A stretch of DNA of 64,000 nucleotides from Actinobacteria bacterium IMCC19121 (lineage in GTDB: Bacteria > Actinomycetota > Actinomycetes > Nanopelagicales > Nanopelagicaceae): NCBI GenBank assembly GCA_002284895.1, contig CP015605.1, positions 992,001 through 1,056,000 of the forward strand. The letters are read 5' to 3'. Positions 53,724-60,738 of this stretch are shown one piece after another. Position 1 is the first letter of the stretch; every line of letters begins with the position of its first letter. Made by a program: the position numbers and the translations under genes. Below the pieces are notes generated by a model. The model was given only the letters and a program-made list of their open reading frames with translations. It did not search any database and was not told the origin of the DNA.

Positions 53724-53994
53724 CGGCTTTACTATAAATCGATAATAGCCTAAATACAGTTAAATCTATATATCGATAAAATAAAAAGTAAATATATATT
53801 TATCGATTTTTCAGATGCTCACGTAAGGCTCTGGATAACGATAAATCGATATTCAATATTCTTAGAGTACGCAGAAAGAAGAAGGGATTCGTTGAAGCTA
53901 ATATCGTAAAAAGGTTTTATCGATAAATACTTAAACAATCTTAGAAGCATTCAAAATCAAGCGAAAAAGTGACCGAGAAAGGTACCCTTATCCC
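53724..53994. repeat. AT-rich intergenic array of five ATCGAT palindromes
   Basis: A non-coding 271-base stretch, very rich in A and T. ATCGAT occurs at 53738-53743, 53772-53777, 53802-53807, 53845-53850 and 53919-53924, each flanked by A/T runs (consensus about WWWATCGATWWW). A degenerate copy, ATATCGTAAA, is at 53901-53910. The centres lie 34, 30, 43 and 74 bases apart. No gene, tRNA or known regulatory class fits. Repressor sites for aroH-tyrA or a chromosome-organising site are possible. Confidence 0.75.
53983..53994 (+). promoter_or_regulatory. Leaderless promoter -10 for aroH-tyrA
   Basis: TACCCT (53983-53988) is 6 bases before ATG 53995 with no ribosome binding site. It lies at the downstream end of the ATCGAT array. 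Confidence 0.45.
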
Positions 53995-54357
53995 ATGTCG
54001 ATCAGAGCTATACGTGGCGCCACTCAAGTGAGCGCAAATACCCCAGAGGCAATAGCCACAGGGGTTAAAGAGCTGATCCAGGCGATTTTGGATGCCAACA
54101 CTCTGACACCGAGTGATGTTGTCTCGGTCTTTTTCACATCGACCCCCGATTTGACGGCCTCCTTTCCGGCAGCGGCATGTCGCGAGATCGGCTTTGCCTC
54201 AGTGCCACTTATTGGCTCAGTAGAAGTCGATGTACCAGGGGCCTTAGCAATGGTCATCCGTGCGATGCTCCACGTTGAGAGCGGCAAGAGCCATGAAGAG
54301 ATTTCTCATATCTATCTACACGGGGCAGTAGCCCTGCGCCGAGATATAGCTCAGTAA
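53995..54357 (+). CDS. aroH: Chorismate mutase, AroH type
   Basis: Rearranges chorismate to prephenate for Phe and Tyr synthesis. The 120 residues match the trimeric AroH class: IRAIRGATQV with the active-site arginine, SVFFTSTPDLTASFPA, CREIGFASVPLIGSVEVDV, and the C-terminal IYLHGAVALRRDI. It overlaps tyrA by one base (TAATG), so the two consecutive steps are co-expressed. Confidence 0.93.
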   Translation: MSIRAIRGATQVSANTPEAIATGVKELIQAILDANTLTPSDVVSVFFTSTPDLTASFPAAACREIGFASVPLIGSVEVDVPGALAMVIRAMLHVESGKSHEEISHIYLHGAVALRRDIAQ

Positions 54358-55409
54358 TGGTGCGCACGGTTCGAATTGTGGGGGCTGGCCTGATTGGCAC
54401 TTCCATCGGATTGGCTCTTTCAGCCAAAAATATCGCGGTTGAGATGATCGACGTAGATAGCCGTAGTCAGGCTTTGGCACGGGATTTAACAGGTGCTACT
54501 TCTGTTTCTGACCCAGAGCTGATTATCCTGGCAACACCGCTTAGAGCCCTTTCCCAGGTCATAAACGAGCAATATGAGCTAAACCCAAACTCGACGTTTA
54601 TGGATGTGTGCAGTGTAAAAGTTGAACCTCTAGGAAAGGTTAAGGCATCAGCCCTGCCTTTGAGGCAATTTGTTGGCACCCATCCAATGGCCGGCCGTGA
54701 AGTCGGGGGAGCAGAGTCAGCTCGCGCCGATCTCTTTCTCTCCAGAAGTTGGATCATCACTCCGGATGCTCAAAGTGATCCCGAAGCCGTAGCCAAGGTC
54801 AAATGGCTTATTGAACTGCTCGGGGCAACCTGCGTGGAATTAGATGCGATTTCTCATGATGCAGCGGTGGCCAGAGTTTCCCATCTGCCACAGATCACAG
54901 CCACACTTTTGGCTGGGTCATTGCATGGTGTAGCCCCTGAATGGCTAGACCTTGCTGGAGCCGGACTCCGAGACACCACACGCATCGCGGCATCGGATGA
55001 GAATTTATGGAAAGAAATCATTAGTTCAAATTCTCAAGAGATAAAGACGTTGCTTACAAATTTACATAATGAGTTAGGCGCAATCATCGAAGCAGTTGGT
55101 GATCAAGAGAAGATTGCTGCCTTTATGCGTAAAGGTCGTGATGGACGAAATTTGATTCCGGGTAAACATGGTGGAAAAGCACGTGAATACACTTACCTTC
55201 CAATCGTTATCGATGACAAACCAGGTCAATTGGGAGCAATTTTTAATGAATGCGCTGCGATGTCAGTAAACGTTGAGGATTTAGCAATTGAACACTCTCC
55301 AGGACAACTCAATGCATTAATCACTTTGGCGCTTTCTGCAGATGATGCAGTTAAGTTATCAAATCATCTCTCATCAATCGGGTGGAACGTTCATCCGGTT
55401 CGTAAATAG
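54357..55409 (+). CDS. tyrA: Prephenate dehydrogenase with ACT domain
   Basis: Oxidatively decarboxylates prephenate in tyrosine synthesis. It has 350 residues. The NAD site is VRIVGAGLIGTSIGLAL, and the catalytic region includes VGTHPMAGREVGGAESA and SHLPQITATLLAGSL. A C-terminal ACT domain (about 275-350, YLPIVIDDKPGQLGAIFNECA) suggests feedback by an amino acid, presumably tyrosine. Base composition changes near 55,010: the first two thirds are more G+C-rich than the end. Confidence 0.93.
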   Translation: MVRTVRIVGAGLIGTSIGLALSAKNIAVEMIDVDSRSQALARDLTGATSVSDPELIILATPLRALSQVINEQYELNPNSTFMDVCSVKVEPLGKVKASALPLRQFVGTHPMAGREVGGAESARADLFLSRSWIITPDAQSDPEAVAKVKWLIELLGATCVELDAISHDAAVARVSHLPQITATLLAGSLHGVAPEWLDLAGAGLRDTTRIAASDENLWKEIISSNSQEIKTLLTNLHNELGAIIEAVGDQEKIAAFMRKGRDGRNLIPGKHGGKAREYTYLPIVIDDKPGQLGAIFNECAAMSVNVEDLAIEHSPGQLNALITLALSADDAVKLSNHLSSIGWNVHPVRK

Positions 55410-55424
55410 AAGTAGGCTCATCAC

Positions 55425-57380
55425 ATGGGCATAGTCGTAGCAATTGATGGCCCGAGTGGCGCAGGTAAATCCAGTACATCTAAAGCAATCGCAATTCGCG
55501 CTGGGTGGAATTATTTAGACACCGGTGCGCTCTATCGCGCTGTTACTTGGGTTGCATTAGAAAATAACTGCATCGAAGCAGAAGCAATTTTGAAAGCGCT
55601 AAAGAGTGCACCAATCAGATTTGTCTCTGATCCCAATTCACCGGATGTATTTGCAGGTGACACACAAATTACTCATGCAATTCGTGGAACATCAGTAACA
55701 GAAAATGTGAGTCGCATTAGTGCAATGCCACAGATTCGTGAAGAACTCCTTGCAATTCAACGCAAGATAATTTCTCAGGCACCACGTGGAATTGTTGTTG
55801 AGGGGCGCGATATAGGAACGGTAGTAGTTCCTGACGCAGCCTTAAAGATATATCTAACAGCTGATTTAGATGCCCGAGCATATCGCCGCGAGAATGAAAC
55901 CGAAGATAAATCTGTGGATGTGAAGAGCTCACTTGAAAACCGCGATTCCATTGATTCAACGCGCACTGTCTCACCTCTTGCTATGGCATTTGATGCAGTT
56001 GAGGTTGATTCAACGAATCTGGATCTTGATGAGACTGTAGAGCGAATTTGGGAACTTCTTCGTCAACGCTCACTCCTTGGACTTCCGATTGTTGCCATAT
56101 TGGGCCGACCTAACGTTGGTAAATCAACTCTAATTAATCGTTTCTTAGGACGCAGAGAAGCAATCGTTGAAGACACACCAGGTGTTACACGCGATCGTGT
56201 TCAGTATGAGTGCGAGTGGGGTGGACGTCGATTCATCATTATGGACACAGGCGGTTGGGAAGCAAAACCTGACGGCATCTCTGTGCAAGTAAGCGCCGGT
56301 GCCGAAATTGCGATGCAAGAAGCTGACGTACTAGCTTTTGTTGTTGATGCACAAGTTGGTGCATTAGGTGAAGATGACATTTTGGTTCAGCATTTGCGCA
56401 AATCAAAGAAGCCCTTGATTTTAATCGGTAACAAAGTTGATGGAGAGCGCGAAGAATCAGAAGCTCATGGTTTATGGTCTTTAGGTCTTGGTGAACCGTA
56501 TTTTGTTTCAGCACTACATGGCCGTGGCTCTGGAGATTTACTTGACCACATCGTTGCTGAGCTTCCTGAAGTCGGGGGAGCGCAAATACAAGATGGTTAT
56601 CGCAAAGTCGCGCTCATTGGTCGACCAAATGTTGGTAAGTCATCACTGCTAAATGCTCTAGCTGGAGAGAACAGGTCCATCGTTGATGATGTTGCAGGAA
56701 CAACCAGAGATCCAGTTGATGAGTTAATTGAATTTGGTGGGTCGATCTGGAGATTTATCGACACCGCAGGATTAAAAAAGCGCGCCAACCAGGCATCAGG
56801 TACTGATTACTACGCATCCCTTCGCACACAAACAGCCCTTGAGCGCTGTGAAGTGGCAGTCGTAGTCCTGGATGCTTCAGAGCCAATTACAGAACAGGAT
56901 TTGCGAGTCATCACCATGGTGGAAGAGGCTGGAAAAGCCATGGTTATCGTGATGAATAAGTGGGACTTAGTTGATGAGGACCGCCGGGATCAGTTGGATC
57001 GCGAAATTGATCGCCATCTGGACCAAGTCGAGTGGGCCCAACGAGTAAACGTGGCTGCCAAAACTGGCTGGCACCGAGATCGTCTGGCTCCTGCCCTTCG
57101 CACGGCACTTGATAGTTGGGAAAAGCGAGTTCCAACAGCCAAACTCAACTCATTCCTCGGAGCTCTCATTGGTGCAACTCCGCCTCCAGTTCGTGGCGGC
57201 AAGCAGCCCAAGGTGTACTACGCCACCCAGGCTGGAATCGCTCCTCCTAAATTTGTCGTCTTTTCTAACGGCTGGATTGAGGCCTCATATCGCCGCTTTA
57301 TTGAACGCAGATTGCGTGAAGAGTTCTCCTTTCCTGGCACTCCCGTGCAAGTAGCGATCAGGGTTAAAGAGCGAGAGTAA
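55425..57380 (+). CDS. cmk-der: Fused cytidylate kinase and GTPase Der
   Basis: A 651-residue two-domain protein. Residues 1-215 are CMP kinase (P-loop [22 protein letters not shown]). Residues 220-651 are the ribosome-assembly GTPase Der, with two G domains whose G1 motifs GRPNVGKS lie at about 226-233 and 398-405. Both NKxD motifs are visible (GNKVDG and MNKWDLVD), and a C-terminal KH-like domain ends the protein. The fusion is known in actinobacteria. From about 56,830 the DNA becomes more G+C-rich. Confidence 0.95.
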   Translation: MGIVVAIDGPSGAGKSSTSKAIAIRAGWNYLDTGALYRAVTWVALENNCIEAEAILKALKSAPIRFVSDPNSPDVFAGDTQITHAIRGTSVTENVSRISAMPQIREELLAIQRKIISQAPRGIVVEGRDIGTVVVPDAALKIYLTADLDARAYRRENETEDKSVDVKSSLENRDSIDSTRTVSPLAMAFDAVEVDSTNLDLDETVERIWELLRQRSLLGLPIVAILGRPNVGKSTLINRFLGRREAIVEDTPGVTRDRVQYECEWGGRRFIIMDTGGWEAKPDGISVQVSAGAEIAMQEADVLAFVVDAQVGALGEDDILVQHLRKSKKPLILIGNKVDGEREESEAHGLWSLGLGEPYFVSALHGRGSGDLLDHIVAELPEVGGAQIQDGYRKVALIGRPNVGKSSLLNALAGENRSIVDDVAGTTRDPVDELIEFGGSIWRFIDTAGLKKRANQASGTDYYASLRTQTALERCEVAVVVLDASEPITEQDLRVITMVEEAGKAMVIVMNKWDLVDEDRRDQLDREIDRHLDQVEWAQRVNVAAKTGWHRDRLAPALRTALDSWEKRVPTAKLNSFLGALIGATPPPVRGGKQPKVYYATQAGIAPPKFVVFSNGWIEASYRRFIERRLREEFSFPGTPVQVAIRVKERE

Positions 57381-57383
57381 GCA

Positions 57384-57956
57384 ATGAATTCATCCCTGCT
57401 CTCCATTCCAAATGCTCTTACATTTCTGCGCTTTCTAGGTATTCCGCTTTTTGTTTATCTGACTCTTTTTATTGAGGCAGATGGATGGGCGATAGTGGTT
57501 TTAGCAATCGGGGGAGCTACCGATTACTTTGATGGCAAGTTAGCAAGAGCGTGGAATCAAACTTCTCGCTTTGGAGAGTTAGCCGACCCTGCCATTGATC
57601 GCCTCTACATTTTGACGATTCTGATTGTGTTCTTGGTCCGCGACATTGTTCCGGCTTGGATTATCGTTTTACTCATTACCCGTGATCTTGCACTTGGCCT
57701 GATTACTGTTGTGATTAAAGCCAAAGGTCACGCCCCTTTCACGGTTACCTATTTGGGCAAGGCAGCAACGTTTAACCTTATGTATGCCTTCCCTTTTTTG
57801 CTCTTAGCCAAAAGTGATACACCTCTCGGCACGATTGCTTTTGTTCTGGGGTGGAGTTTTGCCATCTGGGGGATTGCCCTCTACATTGCTACAGGTATAA
57901 GTTATGGGCGCGAAGGTTTTTCGCAGATAAGAGGATCACGTGTCATCAATTCCTGA
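57384..57956 (+). CDS. CDP-alcohol phosphatidyltransferase, PgsA-like
   Basis: A 190-residue membrane enzyme of phospholipid synthesis. The full family motif D-x2-DG-x2-AR-x8-G-x3-D-x3-D is at residues 47-72 (Asp47, Asp50, Gly64, Asp68, Asp72). About five hydrophobic helices are seen. Phosphatidylglycerophosphate or cardiolipin synthesis is likely, but the acceptor alcohol cannot be read. It overlaps gcvH by 17 bases. Confidence 0.85.
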   Translation: MNSSLLSIPNALTFLRFLGIPLFVYLTLFIEADGWAIVVLAIGGATDYFDGKLARAWNQTSRFGELADPAIDRLYILTILIVFLVRDIVPAWIIVLLITRDLALGLITVVIKAKGHAPFTVTYLGKAATFNLMYAFPFLLLAKSDTPLGTIAFVLGWSFAIWGIALYIATGISYGREGFSQIRGSRVINS

Positions 57957-58314
57957 AGGTTTGCAGTACACCAAAGAGCATGAGTGGGTAAGTTCATCTG
58001 GAAATCTTTACACAATGGGAATCACAGACTTTGCGCAAGGTGCACTCGGTGACATCGTCTACGTGCAGTTACCTAAAGTTGGAGAAACACTGACTGCGGG
58101 CAAAGTGTGCGGTGAAATCGAATCCACAAAATCAGTATCTGAGATTTTCGCAGCCGTGAGCGGTGTCGTAAGTGAAATTAACGGGGCACTGTCCCAAACC
58201 CCAGAGCTTGTTAATAGTGATCCTTATGGAGCTGGCTGGTTGGTCAAGGTTGAGGTCTCAGCAGCTCCTTCGGATCTGCTAGATGCTGCGGGTTACGGCC
58301 AAATTACGGCTTGA
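57940..58314 (+). CDS. gcvH: Glycine cleavage system H protein
   Basis: The lipoyl carrier of the glycine cleavage system. It has 124 residues from GTG 57940. The lipoylated Lys64 is in EIESTKSVSE, after the usual YTKEHEWV and GALGDIVYVQLPKVG. gcvP is 2.4 kb downstream, separated by four regulatory genes as in mycobacteria; gcvT is not in the window. Confidence 0.96.
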   Translation: MSSIPEGLQYTKEHEWVSSSGNLYTMGITDFAQGALGDIVYVQLPKVGETLTAGKVCGEIESTKSVSEIFAAVSGVVSEINGALSQTPELVNSDPYGAGWLVKVEVSAAPSDLLDAAGYGQITA

Positions 58315-58373
58315 CCAAAGCCTCTCACCCCTTTAGTGTCAGCCTCAGGTTGACGGTGAAGGAGGAGAGAAAA

Positions 58374-58823
58374 GTGAAGGCAGAACAAACGCCCAGCGAA
58401 CTCACCACCACTTTGCACCTAGGTCTGCGCACAGCCAGTGATTCCCCAGTTGGAGCCCTTGATGAGTTTCTAGCCACTGTCTCAGCACCAGATCGAAGCA
58501 TTATCGAAGAAATTGCACAATCAGCAGAAAAAGCAATGGTGATTATTAATCGAGGATCAAATCTTGGTTCTAGATTCTTGATCACCGCCCAAGGCGCAAG
58601 CATTGGTCGCTCATCTGCCAGTGATGTTTTCCTAGATGATGTAACAGTTTCAAGATCTCACGCACAGATTGAAAGTTCCCCTTCGGGTTTTTCTCTCAAA
58701 GATAGTGGGTCTTTAAATGGCACCTATGTCAACAACGTTTCAGTAACAGAACAAGTTTTACATTCCGGAGATCAGATTCAAATCGGCAAGTTTCATCTGC
58801 TCTTTGTTTCTGGCAGAAAATAA
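58374..58823 (+). CDS. garA: FHA-domain regulator, GarA/OdhI-like
   Basis: I chose GTG 58374 because GGAGGAG (58361-58367) lies 6 bases upstream; a TTG at 58311 overlaps gcvH. The 149 residues consist of an N-terminal tail and a C-terminal FHA domain (about 55-149) with IGRS, VSRSHAQIE and GSLNGTYVNN. GarA and OdhI inhibit 2-oxoglutarate dehydrogenase and are switched by phosphorylation of a threonine pair in the tail. Here a TTT (residues 11-13) is the candidate site (inference). Confidence 0.88.
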   Translation: MKAEQTPSELTTTLHLGLRTASDSPVGALDEFLATVSAPDRSIIEEIAQSAEKAMVIINRGSNLGSRFLITAQGASIGRSSASDVFLDDVTVSRSHAQIESSPSGFSLKDSGSLNGTYVNNVSVTEQVLHSGDQIQIGKFHLLFVSGRK

Positions 58824-58839
58824 TTAGGGGAGAATTACG

Positions 58840-59565
58840 ATGGCAGTTCCAGCTCGCGCATATCTGAGCATTGGTGAAGTTCTCAACAGACTTCGCCCAG
58901 ATTTCACAGATATAACAATCTCAAAGATTCGCTTCCTGGAATCTGAAGGTTTGATTGAGCCGCAGCGAACACCATCGGGTTACCGCAAGTTCACAACTTC
59001 TGATCTAGAGCGTCTGCGCTATGTCTTACTAGCTCAGCGCGATCAGTACTTACCTCTTAAAGTAATCAAAGATAATTTAGATGCCATCGATCGTGGACTA
59101 GTTCCAGCTGCTACTGGTTCAGTTCCAGCACCGCGCCCAACTCTTGGCCTTGCAACAATTGATGGCGAGATGGCACCGAGCACCTTTGGTGAAGTATCAG
59201 AGATGCGTTTGTCTCGTAATGAGCTTTTGAAGAACTCAGGATTAAAGGAAGAACAGCTGGTTGAATTAGAGGCCTATGGCCTTATAACAATTCGCGGTCG
59301 TCACTACGACGGGGATGCCTTAGCAATCGCCAAAGCCGTCACTGAGATGTCAGGTTTTGGAATCGAAGCGCGCCATTTGCGATCATTTAAATCGGCAGCA
59401 GATCGTGAGATTGGTTTGATTGAACAAGTCATCACACCTCTGACTCGCCAAAAGGGAGCCGATTCAAAGGCTCGAGCTGAAGAAGTTCAAAAGGAAATTG
59501 CTTCTCTATCTATTCGTCTGCACGCAGCACTTGTTCGCGGCGGGCTTCATCGCCTTCGTTCATAA
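58840..59565 (+). CDS. MerR-family regulator, FtsR-like (Rv1828 type)
   Basis: A 241-residue protein with a MerR winged helix at the N terminus (YLSIGEVLNRLRPDF, ISKIRFLESEGLIEPQRTPSGYRKF) and a C-terminal helical domain. It has no metal-binding cysteines. Position after the GarA gene equals Rv1828; the Corynebacterium homologue FtsR activates ftsZ. That target here is inference. GGGGAG precedes ATG 58840. Confidence 0.88.
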   Translation: MAVPARAYLSIGEVLNRLRPDFTDITISKIRFLESEGLIEPQRTPSGYRKFTTSDLERLRYVLLAQRDQYLPLKVIKDNLDAIDRGLVPAATGSVPAPRPTLGLATIDGEMAPSTFGEVSEMRLSRNELLKNSGLKEEQLVELEAYGLITIRGRHYDGDALAIAKAVTEMSGFGIEARHLRSFKSAADREIGLIEQVITPLTRQKGADSKARAEEVQKEIASLSIRLHAALVRGGLHRLRS

Positions 59566-59568
59566 CCG

Positions 59569-60063
59569 ATGATGATTTCTATGGAGGTCATCGGCGTTCG
59601 AGTCGAGATGCCTTCCAATCAGCCAATCGTTCTTCTCAAAGAGATCGATGGTTCACGCTTTCTGCCCATCTGGGTGGGCGCAGTTGAAGCCACTGCAATC
59701 GCCTTTGCCCAGCAGGGGGTCCAACCACCAAGGCCGCTGACGCATGATTTAACCCAAAACATTGTCGAAGAGCTAGAAGCCACATTGACTGCGGTGCATG
59801 TGACCCACATTGATGAAGGTGTTTTTTATGCCAACCTCATCGTTAGGGATAGCTCTGACACTACCCACACCATTTCTGCCCGGCCTTCAGATGCCATTGC
59901 TCTAGCCCTGCGGGCAGCAGCTAACATCTTGGCCAGCTCTGAACTACTCGATGAAATAGGAATTGAGATTCCGGCCGAGGCCGCGCCAGGGGATGAGAAC
60001 CAGGAAGTGGAGCGCTTTAGAGAGTTCTTAGATCAGATCAACCCAGAGGATTTTGCGGGGTAG
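59569..60063 (+). CDS. Bifunctional nuclease family protein (DUF151)
   Basis: A 164-residue DUF151 domain protein: MEVIGVRVEMPSNQPIVLLKE, LPIWVGAVEATAIAFAQQG, and SARPSDAIALALRA. Several ATG codons (59569, 59572, 59581) are possible starts. The M. tuberculosis homologue is Rv1829. Plant members have RNase and DNase activity; bacterial function is uncertain. It lies 3 bases after the MerR gene. Confidence 0.88.
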   Translation: MMISMEVIGVRVEMPSNQPIVLLKEIDGSRFLPIWVGAVEATAIAFAQQGVQPPRPLTHDLTQNIVEELEATLTAVHVTHIDEGVFYANLIVRDSSDTTHTISARPSDAIALALRAAANILASSELLDEIGIEIPAEAAPGDENQEVERFREFLDQINPEDFAG

Positions 60064-60096
60064 AGGGCCAAACCCTCAATCTCTAGTAGAGGTTAC

Positions 60097-60139
60097 GACC
60101 GTGTCGGTCATTGAAGGTGGGGCCTTGCTGCCCTAGATT
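60097..60139 (+). promoter_or_regulatory. Dyad plus promoter of the second MerR gene
   Basis: GACCG-TGT-CGGTC (60097-60109) is a perfect palindrome ending one base before a TTGAAG -35 (60111-60116). After 17 bases comes TAGATT (60134-60139). Transcription would begin near 60146, 26 bases before GTG 60172. The dyad is a candidate operator for one of the flanking MerR proteins. Confidence 0.55.
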
Positions 60140-60171
60140 TACATCACTCCCCAAGAGAAACGAGTTTCCCC

Positions 60172-60672
60172 GTGACTTCCCAGGAACTAGAAATTGGCTA
60201 CCGTGGCGCTACTGCATGTTCTGCCGCCGGTATTACATATCGCCAGCTAGATTATTGGGCACGAACAGGATTAGTAGAGCCAAGTATTAGAACTGCAAGT
60301 GGCTCTGGAACTCAACGCCTGTATGGGTTTAGAGACATTCTTGTATTAAAAATTGTTAAGCGCCTTTTAGATGCTGGCGTTTCACTTCAAAACATTCGCA
60401 CAGCCGTTGATCACCTGCGCAGCAGGGGAGTGACAGAGCTTGAGAGCATGACGCTGATGAGCGATGGTGCATCTATCTATGAATGTGCAAGTCCTGATGA
60501 AATCATTGACTTACTAGCGGGTGGCCAAGGTGTTTTTGGTATCGCAGTCGGAAAAGTCTGGCATGAGGTTGAGGGTTCACTCTCACTTTTGCAGGGTGAA
60601 GTCAGTGGTCAAAGCGTGGGTGTTGAATCTAACGATGAACTTTCCCTTCGTCGCAAGAGCAAAGGCGCTTAA
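60172..60672 (+). CDS. MerR-family regulator, Rv1830 (ResR/McdR) type
   Basis: A 166-residue MerR regulator. The DNA-binding domain is ACSAAGITYRQLDYWARTGLVEPSIR, with TQRLYGFRDILVLKIVKRLLDAGVSLQNIR (split here) for the wing and helices. The C-terminal part is short and lacks effector cysteines. In mycobacteria Rv1830 affects cell growth and division. GTG 60172 has no clear ribosome binding site. Equivalent to the gene just before gcvB in M. tuberculosis. Confidence 0.88.
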   Translation: MTSQELEIGYRGATACSAAGITYRQLDYWARTGLVEPSIRTASGSGTQRLYGFRDILVLKIVKRLLDAGVSLQNIRTAVDHLRSRGVTELESMTLMSDGASIYECASPDEIIDLLAGGQGVFGIAVGKVWHEVEGSLSLLQGEVSGQSVGVESNDELSLRRKSKGA

Positions 60673-60738
60673 AAGGTCATATTCTTAACTCATTCGGGCC
60701 GCTAATGGCCTGCTTGTATGGGTAGGGGATGTTTGTCC

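Noticed and set aside
53741-53790. Possible dif site near the ATCGAT repeats
   Set aside because: No 28-base sequence with the two XerC/XerD arms and 6-base centre can be aligned; xerD proximity alone is not evidence.
53724-53994. Possible replication origin: AT-rich, with TTATCCAGA-like (53830-53838, minus strand) and TTATCCCAT (53989-53997) DnaA-box-like words
   Set aside because: Only two imperfect boxes, one overlapping a start codon, and no dnaA, dnaN or rnpA-rpmH nearby.
60673-60738. Glycine riboswitch before gcvP
   Set aside because: The gap is under 70 bases and shows no aptamer core; only a GGCC-N6-GGCC hairpin is seen.
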